Assembly (NCBI RefSeq): GCF_023715405.1
Contig: NZ_JAMBOC010000001.1
Coordinates: forward strand, 1,116,001-1,180,000
Length of the DNA stretch: 64,000 nt
Direction of reading: 5' to 3'
From: Solibacillus isronensis
GTDB lineage: Bacteria > Bacillota > Bacilli > Bacillales_A > Planococcaceae
Within the stretch, counting starts at the first letter, position 1; each line of letters opens with the position of its first letter. Position numbers and translations under genes: made by a program. Below, piece by piece: positions 18,270 through 28,108 of the stretch. The notes under the pieces were generated by a model, which made no database searches, was not told the DNA's origin, and was given only the letters and a program-made list of their open reading frames with translations.

Positions 18270-19214
18270 TTACCTTTCAACTAGCGTTTTCTGTCCTAAA
18301 AACACTTCCACATCTGTGTATTCAGGCAAACCTTCATTGTCACCCTTTACCGTTGTCACCATTGCACCAACAGCATTCGCCATGCGCAGACGCTCGGTCA
18401 CATCATAGTTTTTCATCACCCCGAAAATATATGCTGCATCATAGCCGTCACCAGCACCTACCGTATCGACAGGTTTAACTTGAAACGGTTCCGCTATATG
18501 CCATTGTCTGTCTACATAAGCTTTCGATCCATTTGCACCGTCCTTAATGACGAGTTCGGAAATGTTATACTGTGCGGCAAACTGCTCAAATGGCTGAGTA
18601 CCGATAATCATTTCGATTTCGTCCAGCCCGGTCAATAAAATGTCGACATACGGGAAAATCTCAAAATAGACAGCCCTTGCTTGCTCCAATGTCCAAAGTT
18701 TCAAACGGATATTCGGGTCAAAAGAAACCGGAATACCTTTTGCTTTTGCGATGCGTAAAATAGCCAATGCAATTTGCAGGTTTTGAGGTGCAATTGCCAG
18801 AAATACGCCCGTCAGATGAACATACGCTATGTCATCAAACATCGATTCCTCGATATCCTCTTCGGTCATTGTTAAAATCGGTGACTGATACCGGTAGTAA
18901 AACGTCTTTCCGGAGCCGTTTTCCAATATTTCTTTAAAATTCAGCGAAGTCGGATAGCCGGAAACATGCTCCACATATTCCATATTGATGCCTTCACCGC
19001 GCACTGTGTTATAAATATATTTCGAAAATTCATCCCCGCCTAATCGGCTCATCCACTTAACGGGAAGCCCTAATCTGGCACAGCCAATGGCAAAATTCAG
19101 CTCGGCCCCGCCTAACTTGCGCTCAAAGGAATTAACATAGCGTAACGGACCTGTAGTCACTGGATTAAATGTAATTAGTGCATCCCCTAAAGTAAAAATA
19201 TAGTGTCGTTCCAT
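18270..19214 (-). CDS. kdgK: 2-keto-3-deoxygluconate kinase, PfkB family
   Basis: The 314-residue sugar kinase phosphorylates KDG to KDPG. PfkB signatures are seen as GGAELNFAIGCARLG near residue 34 and DTVGAGDGYDAAY near 250, where Asp is the catalytic base. GGGGGAG precedes the ATG at 19214. The upstream terminator of the ATPase gene ends only 41 bp before this start, leaving little room for a promoter, so transcription may depend on read-through. KdgK and KdgA receive the KDG made by KduD. Confidence 0.92.
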   Translation of the reverse strand: MERHYIFTLGDALITFNPVTTGPLRYVNSFERKLGGAELNFAIGCARLGLPVKWMSRLGGDEFSKYIYNTVRGEGINMEYVEHVSGYPTSLNFKEILENGSGKTFYYRYQSPILTMTEEDIEESMFDDIAYVHLTGVFLAIAPQNLQIALAILRIAKAKGIPVSFDPNIRLKLWTLEQARAVYFEIFPYVDILLTGLDEIEMIIGTQPFEQFAAQYNISELVIKDGANGSKAYVDRQWHIAEPFQVKPVDTVGAGDGYDAAYIFGVMKNYDVTERLRMANAVGAMVTTVKGDNEGLPEYTDVEVFLGQKTLVER

Positions 19215-19254
19215 GAGCTCTCCCCCTGCCTTCATACAAGTAATCGTTGAAAGA

Positions 19255-19292
19255 AAGGCTGTCCTAAAAGTGAATGACTTTTGGACAGCCTT
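19255..19292 (-). terminator. Hairpin between the ABC ATPase and kdgK
   Basis: Stem AAGGCTGTCC(T)AAAAG/CTTTTGGACAGCCTT with 7-nt loop; followed on the minus strand by TTTCTTTC rather than an unbroken T run, so termination may be partial. Confidence 0.7.
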
Positions 19293-19342
19293 ATTTCTTC
19301 TATTAAGTTAGAAGCTTTTCTATTGTTTCTTCCACTCCTTTA

Positions 19343-20440
19343 TTAACGAATACGGATTTCTGTTTCTTTATCAAAGAAATGCATTTTATTCGTATTAACG
19401 GCAAAACTGATTTTTTGTCCTGCTTCAATTGTTTGTTGGGCATCCGTCAATGCTACAACTTCCTGATCACCGATTTTGAAATACAGCATAATTTCAGAAC
19501 CTGTTAACTCCGCAACCTCAATTTCATATTGAGACACAACAGAAGGATCAAGCTCTGCCGTCTCTTCTCCTACGAAAAAGCTCTCAGGACGAATTCCTAA
19601 AATAACTTCCTTCCCGACATAGCCTTGCTGACGAAGCATCGTCATTTTATCTTCAGGAATGATAATTTTTCTATCTCCTAGCTGGTAATAGCCATCTTCT
19701 ACACGTCCATCTAAAAAGTTCATAGACGGTGAACCGATAAAGCCGCCAACAAACACATTTTCCGGATTATCATAAATATACTTCGGTGCGCCTACCTGAT
19801 GAATAATACCGTCCTTCATTACGACAATACGGCTCGCCATCGTCATTGCTTCTGTTTGGTCATGTGTTACATAAATTGTCGTTGTTCCGATACGACGGTG
19901 CAATTTAATAATTTCCGCACGCATTTGGACACGCAGCTTTGCATCCAGATTTGACAGCGGCTCGTCCATTAAGAATAGCTTCGCATCCCGTACAATGGCA
20001 CGGCCCAATGCAACACGTTGTCTTTGTCCACCAGATAAAGCTTTCGGTTTACGATTTAAATAATTTTCAATGCCTAAAATTTTCGCCGCATTGCGCACTC
20101 GCTCATCGATTTCCGACTTCGGCAGCTTCCGTAATTTTAAACCAAATGCAATATTGTCATAAACCGTCATATGCGGGTACAATGCATAGTTTTGGAATAC
20201 CATTGCGATATCGCGGTCTTTTGGTGCGATGTCATTGACACGCTTATCATCAATATAGAAATCCCCTTTTGAAATCTCCTCCAAACCGGCCATCATCCGT
20301 AATGTTGTCGATTTTCCGCAACCCGAAGGACCAACAAAAACGATGAATTCCTTATCCTCGATATGCAAGTTAAAATTATCTACAGCGGTTACTTTATTAT
20401 CGTAAATTTTATAAATATTATTTAATTTTAATTCTGCCAT
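19343..20440 (-). CDS. ABC transporter ATPase of the MsmX/UgpC (CUT1 sugar) type
   Basis: The 365-residue ATPase has Walker A GPSGCGKST, Q-loop, signature LSGGQRQRVALGRA, Walker B LFLMDEPLSNLDAKLR and H-loop THDQTEAM, followed by the C-terminal TOBE/regulatory domain found in MalK, UgpC and MsmX. The family is known to drive several carbohydrate importers at once. No other ATPase is encoded in the pectin locus, so it most likely energises the permease pair 9 kb upstream. It is a monocistronic unit preceded by a cre-like site and closed by a hairpin. Confidence 0.93.
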   Translation of the reverse strand: MAELKLNNIYKIYDNKVTAVDNFNLHIEDKEFIVFVGPSGCGKSTTLRMMAGLEEISKGDFYIDDKRVNDIAPKDRDIAMVFQNYALYPHMTVYDNIAFGLKLRKLPKSEIDERVRNAAKILGIENYLNRKPKALSGGQRQRVALGRAIVRDAKLFLMDEPLSNLDAKLRVQMRAEIIKLHRRIGTTTIYVTHDQTEAMTMASRIVVMKDGIIHQVGAPKYIYDNPENVFVGGFIGSPSMNFLDGRVEDGYYQLGDRKIIIPEDKMTMLRQQGYVGKEVILGIRPESFFVGEETAELDPSVVSQYEIEVAELTGSEIMLYFKIGDQEVVALTDAQQTIEAGQKISFAVNTNKMHFFDKETEIRIR

Positions 20441-20504
20441 TTCCTTACCCCCTCAATCGATTCCATGTGAACACTGCTAATGTATTTCTTAATTTAATAG
20501 TAAT

Positions 20505-20518
20505 AGAAAACGCTTTCA
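20505..20518 (-). promoter_or_regulatory. cre-like site (CcpA) upstream of the ABC ATPase
   Basis: Minus strand TGAAAGCGTTTTCT fits the cre consensus TGNAANCGNWNNCW. It lies 65 bp upstream of the ATPase start and would place it under glucose repression. Confidence 0.65.
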
Positions 20519-20603
20519 GAAATAATTTAAAATTTTTAGATAATTGTTTAAAATCTTATAATAAGTGGCATATATGCACATTGTGTTTCACTACTGCACT
20601 CTT

Positions 20604-21446
20604 TTAAGCTTGTTCATACCGGTCTTGTATATAACGAATGCTTTCGGCAATATGAGGATCACGCGTATTTTCCAAAAGAATATTGATGAACGGCTTCTCC
20701 TTCTTCAGTCGTTCCGCTAAATACTTATAATCGAGCTGGCCGGTCCCGACTGGTACCATTACAATTTCACCGTTGTTCACAATGAAGTCTTTCGCATGAA
20801 CAATAACGATCCGATCGCCGAATAATTCGAAGGCTTCATCCATTGCGAAATGCTGATCATGGATATTTTCCAAGCTCATAAAATTCGCCGGGTCATAAAT
20901 GACTTGCAAGTTCGGCGACGGTACATCTTCCAGTAAACGCTTCATCCGTTTCGGTGTGTGAATCGGATGATTGATACCGCCTTCAATGCCGACGATGACA
21001 CCAAATTTTTCTGCCTCTTCTACGAGCTCACGCACACTATTTACAACTGCTGAATAAGCTTCTTCAGTAAAATTATCTTCGCTGTACCCGAGTGACGGAA
21101 TGACACTGCCCGTTTCTGTTCCGACAATACTGCAGCCGAAATCACGTGCAAAGCGGATATGCTCTTTAAAGCGATCAAGCTGACGCTGTCTTTCAGTTAA
21201 ATCTGGATGAATCATGTTAATATAGCAGCCTAAAACAGCGATCCGAACATCGTGCTGCTGAAATACCGATTTTATATAGTGGCCATACCCAGGTGATAAT
21301 GCCCCTGTACTAGTTGAAAATGCAGTTATGGATTTTGCAAGCGCCAACTGGACAGCTGAGAAACCTCTAGCTTTGACGTTTGCGGCGAGTTCCTGTAAAT
21401 TTTCAGCTTCCAGATCATGTGCACGAATACCTAAATTTGCTTTCAT
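20604..21446 (-). CDS. Sugar phosphate isomerase/epimerase-like TIM-barrel protein
   Basis: The 280-residue protein belongs to the xylose-isomerase-like TIM-barrel (AP endonuclease 2) superfamily. Candidate metal ligands are in GIEGGINHP, VIYDPANF, IVHAKDF and ILLENT, the usual Glu-Asp-His-Glu set. The exact reaction is unknown; its place after kduI-kduD suggests a sugar or uronate isomerase step. The ATG at 21446 follows AAAGGAT; the reading to 21482 would run into the hairpin at 21469-21497 and is rejected. Confidence 0.8.
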   Translation of the reverse strand: MKANLGIRAHDLEAENLQELAANVKARGFSAVQLALAKSITAFSTSTGALSPGYGHYIKSVFQQHDVRIAVLGCYINMIHPDLTERQRQLDRFKEHIRFARDFGCSIVGTETGSVIPSLGYSEDNFTEEAYSAVVNSVRELVEEAEKFGVIVGIEGGINHPIHTPKRMKRLLEDVPSPNLQVIYDPANFMSLENIHDQHFAMDEAFELFGDRIVIVHAKDFIVNNGEIVMVPVGTGQLDYKYLAERLKKEKPFINILLENTRDPHIAESIRYIQDRYEQA

Positions 21447-21468
21447 TATTCCCACATCCTTTAGTAAA

Positions 21469-21497
21469 AGCCGTATCAGCATTGCGTGATACGGCTT
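21469..21497 (-). terminator. Hairpin between kduD and the TIM-barrel gene
   Basis: An 11-bp stem AAGCCGTATCA/TGATACGGCTT followed by TTTTA on the minus strand. Only 22 bp separate it from the next start codon, so it probably terminates partially. Confidence 0.7.
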
Positions 21498-21524
21498 ATA
21501 ATTATTTCCTATTATTTTTAGTAG

Positions 21525-22307
21525 TTATCTTGCCAGCCAGCCGCCATCAACGGCTAAAATATGACCGTTCGTATAATCCGAAGCGCGGCTAGCCAAGTAC
21601 ACGACAGATCCCATCAAGTCTGCAGTCGTAGCCCAACGTCCTGCAGGAATACGGGATAAAATTTCCGCGCTGCGTTTTTCATCCTGGCGAATTGGCGCCG
21701 TATTATCTGTCGCCACATAACCTGGCGCAATCGCGTTAATCTGTACATTATGTTCTGCGAGTTCATTGGCAAATGCCTTAGTTAAACCGGCAACGGCATG
21801 TTTACTCGCTGTATATGGCGGAACAAATTTGCCACCCTGATATGATAGCATCGATGCGATATTAATAATTTTCCCGCTCTTTTTTTCTACCATTACTTTC
21901 GCAACTTCCTGGCTTAAGAGGTATAGAGAGTTTAAGTTAATTTCCATTACCGTGTCCCAGTCCTGTTCCTGGTAGTCCAGTAATGGTGAACGGCGGATCG
22001 TACCGGCATTATTTACTAAAATATCCACTGTGCCATACTTTTGCAGGCAAGCTTCTACAGCAGGTTTGATAATCGTACGATCGCTTAAATCCCCCTGATA
22101 AAACGTCACTTTTTGGCCTGTTTCGTTAATTAAACGTTCTGTCTCACTCCAGTCCGCGCTGCGTGCAACAACAAAAATGTCTGCACCCGCTTTTGCCAAA
22201 GCGACCGCATATGCCTGGCCTAATCCTTTATTGCCGCCTGTTACAATGGCAACTTTTCCTTTTAAGCTAAAGTAATCTAATGAAAAACCGGCTACTTCCT
22301 GTGTCAT
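21525..22307 (-). CDS. kduD: 2-dehydro-3-deoxy-D-gluconate 5-dehydrogenase (KduD)
   Basis: The 260-residue SDR shows TGGNKGLG for cofactor binding, NNAGTIRR, and the active-site YTASKHAVAG. The C-terminal GHILAVDGGWLAR is typical of KduD. In pectin breakdown it reduces 2,5-diketo-3-deoxygluconate to KDG with NAD(P)H. GGAGG lies 8 nt before the ATG. It follows kduI by 19 bp; this pairing makes the KduD call much firmer than for an isolated SDR. Confidence 0.92.
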   Translation of the reverse strand: MTQEVAGFSLDYFSLKGKVAIVTGGNKGLGQAYAVALAKAGADIFVVARSADWSETERLINETGQKVTFYQGDLSDRTIIKPAVEACLQKYGTVDILVNNAGTIRRSPLLDYQEQDWDTVMEINLNSLYLLSQEVAKVMVEKKSGKIINIASMLSYQGGKFVPPYTASKHAVAGLTKAFANELAEHNVQINAIAPGYVATDNTAPIRQDEKRSAEILSRIPAGRWATTADLMGSVVYLASRASDYTNGHILAVDGGWLAR

Positions 22308-22326
22308 CTATTATTCCTCCATTCGC

Positions 22327-23157
22327 TTAGCGTAAATCTTCCATTTTTACATGGTCCATGTCGTCATACGTAATGTTTTCTCCGCACATTCCCCAAATGA
22401 ATGTATAGTTACTTGTCGCTGTACCTGTATGAATCGACCAGCTCGGCGAAATTACCGCCTGTTCATTTTTCAGAATAAGATGACGTGTTTCATCCGGTTG
22501 CCCCATAAAGTGGAAAACACGTGTATCAGCTTCCATATCAAAATATAAATATACTTCCATGCGACGTTCATGCGTATGAGCAGGCATTGTATTCCACACA
22601 CTTCCCGGTGACAGCATCGTCAAGCCCATCTGCAACTGGCAGCTCTCGCAAACATTCGGATGAATATATTGATAAATTTTTCGTTCGTTCAATGTACCCG
22701 GTGCACCAGCTTCTAACGGTTTGATGTTGTTAATATCAATCTTCACCGTCGGGTATGTATGGTGCGCCGGTGTGGAATTGATATAGAATTTCGCCGGGTT
22801 TGCTGCATCGTTTGACCGGAACAGCACTTGTTTCGTACCGCGGCTCACATATAATCCATCTCGGCGCTGCATGTCATATTCAATACCATCCAATACGACA
22901 ACCCCGTCACCGCCGATATTGATGATGCCCAGTTCACGGCGTTCTAAAAAGTAACTCACGCCCAATTCTTTATCCAGTTCAATCGTCAGTTCCGTATCAG
23001 CTGGTGTCACCCCGCCAAAAATCATACGGTCGACATGTGTATATGTTAAATGTACCTTTCCAAGTTCAAATAATGCTTCCACTAAAAAATGCTCACGTAA
23101 TTTGTCCGTATTATAGCGTTTAATCTCTTCAGGGTGATTGGCATAACGTGTTTCCAT
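22327..23157 (-). CDS. kduI: 5-keto-4-deoxyuronate isomerase (KduI)
   Basis: The 276-residue cupin isomerises 5-keto-4-deoxyuronate, the open form of the unsaturated uronate released by GH105 or GH88 enzymes, to 2,5-diketo-3-deoxygluconate. The zinc-binding part reads MPAHTHERRMEVYLYFD with a further His in SWSIHTGT, as in known KduI. Length fits the family exactly. GGAGGAGG precedes the ATG. It heads the kduI-kduD unit from a promoter at 23251-23279. Confidence 0.95.
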   Translation of the reverse strand: METRYANHPEEIKRYNTDKLREHFLVEALFELGKVHLTYTHVDRMIFGGVTPADTELTIELDKELGVSYFLERRELGIINIGGDGVVVLDGIEYDMQRRDGLYVSRGTKQVLFRSNDAANPAKFYINSTPAHHTYPTVKIDINNIKPLEAGAPGTLNERKIYQYIHPNVCESCQLQMGLTMLSPGSVWNTMPAHTHERRMEVYLYFDMEADTRVFHFMGQPDETRHLILKNEQAVISPSWSIHTGTATSNYTFIWGMCGENITYDDMDHVKMEDLR

Positions 23158-23250
23158 TTTGCTACCTCCTCCGGTTAATGAACAGTTTTAATCATCTAGG
23201 TCTGTTTTCCATAACCTCTACTATTGTTTTCTGAATATTGTTACAACCCG

Positions 23251-23279
23251 ATTATAAAAAACGATGTAAGGGTTTACAA
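23251..23279 (-). promoter_or_regulatory. kduI promoter
   Basis: Minus strand -35 TTGTAA (23274-23279), 17-bp spacer, -10 TATAAT (23251-23256), about 90 bp before the start codon, leaving a long leader. Confidence 0.65.
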
Positions 23280-23360
23280 TGTTACGTAACGATGTCCTTA
23301 AAATATCAAACGCTTTTCTTAAATATTTGTACTCATAAGCATTGCTTCAGTCTGAAACAT

Positions 23361-23390
23361 AAAAAAACTAGCGGCATTTAATACCGCTAG
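23361..23390 (-). terminator. Terminator overlapping the yesN-like stop codon
   Basis: Stem CTAGCGG/CCGCTAG with a TTTTTTT tract on the minus strand. The TAG stop is part of the stem. Confidence 0.85.
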
Positions 23391-24922
23391 CTGACATTAG
23401 GATTCAGTTTCTTTTTAAATTCGGCCGGGGTATGGCCAGTGTATTTCTTAAAACAAATACTGAAATATTGCGGGTTACTGTACCCTACCTGCTCACTGAT
23501 TTCATATGTTTTCAAACTTTCTTCTCGCAGCAGTTCCATCGCTTTTTTCATGCGCAATTCCAGTAAGTAGTCCCCAAAATTAAACCCTTTTTCGAGTTTA
23601 AACAGATTGCTTAAATACGGTGCACTTACATGAATCATTTTGGCCAGTTTCTGCAATGTTAATGTGCTGTCCGAATAATATTCATTCATATAGTGGATCG
23701 CTAAATCAACATGGCTTTTAAACTTACTTTCCTCTTTTTGATAAAGAGTTTCCGACCATTGTTGAATAAGCTCCCGGATAATTTGCATCATGTCGTACAG
23801 TGAATTCATTTCCATTATTGCCTTATATACATCAGCCGAATGGGTCGATGCCTCGTCTTTACTCCAGCGGTCGATTTCAAATGATAACAGTGTTGCATAT
23901 TTTAGCGTCATCACTTTAAGATCCGTGAGCGATAACGATTGATAGTTGATGATTGCGTCATGAAATTCTTCAAGCAGCTCTTCCACCTTTTCCGGGACTC
24001 CTTGCTTAATCTGTGCAATCAGTTTCACATCAAACGCTCTTAAATTTTCCGCTGTCTGCTCACCATTCGTCACTTTATCGTCAATTGAAAACAATTTGCC
24101 TGTCCCCATAATATAGCGCAAATCCAGCGCCATTTTGGCCTCAATAAACGAACGGCCAATCTCGAACAAATTCGTATATGGACGCCCATATGCCAACGTT
24201 ACATCCGGCAGCTGTTCAAGCAAGAAGGTTGCCATGTCTACAGCCTCTACTGCTGCATCATGTCCGATCAGCAGTACCCATTCATTGTCCTCGACCGAGA
24301 GCAGATGAAATTTATCTTCATCAAGCTTTTTCGAAGCAAGTTGAACAATCTGCTCATCAAACAACTGTCCTTCGCATCCATCATGAACAACAATTGCCGA
24401 ATAGCATGTCCCATCTAAGTGTACATCCAAATCTGAAAGCCCTTTTTCGATATCGGTTTCCGTTTCACCAACTGCCATGAGCTGTTTAAAGAATTTCTGT
24501 TGCCGTATTGCACGCGACTCCACGAGCAACTGTTCATTCGAAAACGTTTCGGACCATTCAGCGAGTGCTTCCTTCACCTTTTCCAGCAGCAGTTCCGAAT
24601 CGACCGGTTTCAGTAAGTAGTCAAATGCCTTTAACTGAACGGCCTGCTGCGCGTAACTAAAATCCTCATAACCCGTTAAAAAGATAAATTTTGTCTGTGG
24701 ACTAATTTCTTTTAATTGACGTGCCATATCGAGCCCATTTAAAAAAGGCATATTAATATCTGAAATGACGAGATGTGGCTGCTGCTGTGCAATCAGTTCA
24801 AGTGCCATTTCCCCGTCACTTGCTTCACCTACAACCTCTATCCCGTTTTCCTCCCATGGAATCGTCTGGCAAATGCCTCGACGAATAATGCGGTCATCCT
24901 CTACTACGATTATTTTATACAT
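23387..24922 (-). CDS. AraC-family response regulator, YesN type
   Basis: The 511-residue protein has a receiver domain (1-120) with the acidic pocket ED at 8-9, phospho-acceptor Asp55 in SDINMP and the conserved Lys in LLKPVD, a long middle region, and a C-terminal AraC helix-turn-helix pair (about 410-505; HVSAPYLSNLFKLEKGFNFGDYLLELRMKKA). YesN-type regulators activate uptake and breakdown of plant cell-wall sugars. It is cotranscribed with its kinase (8-bp overlap) and sits in the middle of the pectin genes, so those genes are its likely targets. Confidence 0.93.
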   Translation of the reverse strand: MYKIIVVEDDRIIRRGICQTIPWEENGIEVVGEASDGEMALELIAQQQPHLVISDINMPFLNGLDMARQLKEISPQTKFIFLTGYEDFSYAQQAVQLKAFDYLLKPVDSELLLEKVKEALAEWSETFSNEQLLVESRAIRQQKFFKQLMAVGETETDIEKGLSDLDVHLDGTCYSAIVVHDGCEGQLFDEQIVQLASKKLDEDKFHLLSVEDNEWVLLIGHDAAVEAVDMATFLLEQLPDVTLAYGRPYTNLFEIGRSFIEAKMALDLRYIMGTGKLFSIDDKVTNGEQTAENLRAFDVKLIAQIKQGVPEKVEELLEEFHDAIINYQSLSLTDLKVMTLKYATLLSFEIDRWSKDEASTHSADVYKAIMEMNSLYDMMQIIRELIQQWSETLYQKEESKFKSHVDLAIHYMNEYYSDSTLTLQKLAKMIHVSAPYLSNLFKLEKGFNFGDYLLELRMKKAMELLREESLKTYEISEQVGYSNPQYFSICFKKYTGHTPAEFKKKLNPNVS

Positions 24923-26693
24923 CCTTTGTCAAGCCCCCTGTTGTCACCGGAATAGTAATAATCATCGATGTTCCTTCACCATATTTGCTTCGGATTGTGA
25001 GTCCGTAAGCTTCCCCGTACTGCATTTTAATCCGGTCATTGACAGACTTTATGCCAATTCCGATATATTGCTTCTGCTCTTGATAATTCAGCTGCAGCTC
25101 TGCATGAATCGCTTCAAGCCGCTCCTCCGAAATCCCTGTGCCGTTATCAGAAACTTCCAAGTAAACATAATTTGCGTCGCAATACCCTTTAATAACAATC
25201 TTTCCTTGACCGCGCTTTTGCTTTACGCCATGATAGATCGCATTTTCAATTATCGGCTGCAACGAAAGTTTAACAATCTCATTATCTAAAATACTTTCTT
25301 CCACATCGATCTCATACGTGAAATCATCCCCATAGCGCATCTCCTGTATGATTAAATAGTTTTCGATATGCTCGATTTCTTCTTTGACCGAGATAATTTC
25401 CTTCCCTTTACTAATCCCGATACGGAAAAAATTCGATAACGCCGTGACCATATGGCTCGCTTCCTTTGTCATGCCCATGTCACAAAGCCCTTTAATCGAG
25501 TAAAGCGTATTATAGAGGAAATGCGGATTGATTTGCGCGTGCATAATCGCAAATTCCAGCTGGCGTTTTTCTTCCTGCTCCAAAATCACCTGGTCCATCA
25601 ACACGTTAATCCGGTCGATCAGTTCGATAAATCCGCGGTTCAACACGCGCATCTCTTTCGGTCCTGAAATTCTTTCTTCCAGATAAAGATGGTTTTCATT
25701 GACCAGATCCATCTGTTTTGCTAATTTCTGAAACGGTTTCGACATATAGGAAATAAAAATATTCGTCACAAATACGACGAGACCGATCATGATGATTACT
25801 AAAAACACAGCGAATATTTTGATATACTCCACTTTGTTCAAAAGATCATCTTCAGGTACAATCGCCGCGATTTTCCAACCATTGGATTCAAGCGTATCGT
25901 AAATGACAATCATTTCTTCATTGTCTTCATTTGTATATGTAATTTGATTTTTTGGAGTTGATAATTGATGCAATTTCTGAAAGGTCTCATCATCAAGCGT
26001 ATATTTAGACTCAAGTTCCTTCGACTGATAGATACCATCTTCTGAAATGAGCGCCAAATAACCATTCTCCCCGATGAGTGATCGGCTCAGCACCTTTCCG
26101 AAAAATTCCTCACGAATATTAAAGAGCACAATACCTCTTTTCTCCAGATCATTCAGTTCCAAAAGCTTGTACATCGACATCACCGCATTTCCGGTATGGA
26201 ACGCTACGTCTTCATGCACATTTTTCCATTTAAAATTCTCACTATCTGCCCGGTAATTCACGAAAAAGTCATCATAATCAATGACAGGTTTCCTCGTAAA
26301 TTCACTTTGATAAATCAAAAATTCCCCTTCGTTCAGATCAATCGTAGCCGACTCCAAAATCGTACTGTAACGTCCGTAAATGATCTGCAGATTTTTATCG
26401 ATCGGAATGTAATCTTCCGGTACGATTTGCTCCTGCTCCTTCATCAATAAGTTGACGAGCCGTGTATCATACGAAATGGACACTAGCTGCGAAAACAAAT
26501 CCGAAAGGGTATGGTCTAAATAATTCTTCGTCTGATAAATCGTATCATTCATACTTTGATACGTATTCTCTTCAATTTGGGCGGTAGCAATATAAGTCGA
26601 CACACCGCCGGTTACTAAAATACATATAATCACAATCGGCAAAAATAACATATTCATCGTTGTTTTAAAGGAATGAAAAATATATTTATACAT
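24915..26693 (-). CDS. Sensor histidine kinase, YesM type
   Basis: The 592-residue kinase has an N-terminal membrane helix (about 13-35), a large extracellular sensor region (about 36-285), a second helix (about 290-312), a HAMP linker, and a LytS/YesM-type His_kinase domain with the phosphorylated His in QINPHFLYNTLYSIKG, then an HATPase with IENAIYHGVK and DNGTGI. It probably senses pectin fragments or a binding protein loaded with them. The ATG at 26693 has AAGGA upstream; 26723 is a longer, unsupported start. The gene overlaps the regulator by 8 bp. Confidence 0.93.
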   Translation of the reverse strand: MYKYIFHSFKTTMNMLFLPIVIICILVTGGVSTYIATAQIEENTYQSMNDTIYQTKNYLDHTLSDLFSQLVSISYDTRLVNLLMKEQEQIVPEDYIPIDKNLQIIYGRYSTILESATIDLNEGEFLIYQSEFTRKPVIDYDDFFVNYRADSENFKWKNVHEDVAFHTGNAVMSMYKLLELNDLEKRGIVLFNIREEFFGKVLSRSLIGENGYLALISEDGIYQSKELESKYTLDDETFQKLHQLSTPKNQITYTNEDNEEMIVIYDTLESNGWKIAAIVPEDDLLNKVEYIKIFAVFLVIIMIGLVVFVTNIFISYMSKPFQKLAKQMDLVNENHLYLEERISGPKEMRVLNRGFIELIDRINVLMDQVILEQEEKRQLEFAIMHAQINPHFLYNTLYSIKGLCDMGMTKEASHMVTALSNFFRIGISKGKEIISVKEEIEHIENYLIIQEMRYGDDFTYEIDVEESILDNEIVKLSLQPIIENAIYHGVKQKRGQGKIVIKGYCDANYVYLEVSDNGTGISEERLEAIHAELQLNYQEQKQYIGIGIKSVNDRIKMQYGEAYGLTIRSKYGEGTSMIITIPVTTGGLTKDV

Positions 26694-26794
26694 AAATGTC
26701 CTTAGTCGTTCCAGATACCACACCTACCAAACATTCCGTTTTCATATAAAAATAAGATATTCCAAGCTTAAAGCGCATACAAATAGAATAAAGT

Positions 26795-26824
26795 AGTATA
26801 ATCTATATTTTCTTTATATTCCAA
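26795..26824 (-). promoter_or_regulatory. Promoter of the yesM-yesN pair
   Basis: Minus strand -35 TTGGAA (26819-26824), 18-bp spacer, -10 TATACT (26795-26800). Confidence 0.55.
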
Positions 26825-26875
26825 TAATTCTAACATAATATGTAAACACTTGACATTTATTTTTTCAGAGGCAAG

Positions 26876-26904
26876 AAAAAAGTACCCTTGATTCGGGTAC
26901 CTTT
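26876..26904 (-). terminator. Terminator after the GH105 gene
   Basis: Stem GTACCC/GGGTAC extended by flanking A-T pairs, with T run on the minus strand, 12 bp after the stop codon. Confidence 0.85.
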
Positions 26905-26916
26905 TCTTAACTATTA

Positions 26917-28023
<1,107 letters not shown>

Positions 28024-28063
28024 TTATGCCATCTCCTTTAGCTTTAGCGTTGTTTGTATTTTT

Positions 28064-28106
28064 CAAAAAACAAAGGGTGTGGCTGAAGCACCGCACCCTT
28101 TTTTTG
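28064..28106 (-). terminator. Terminator between the first binding protein and GH105
   Basis: Stem AAAGGGTG...CACCCTTT (28072-28082 with 28091-28101) flanked by A and T runs on both sides, so it can work in both directions; it starts 3 bp after the binding-protein stop codon. Confidence 0.8.
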
Positions 28107-28108
28107 TA

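Noticed and set aside
23306..23319. A cre-like sequence upstream of kduI
   Set aside because: AGAAAAGCGTTTGA misses the leading TG and a further consensus base; it is too weak to list as a site.
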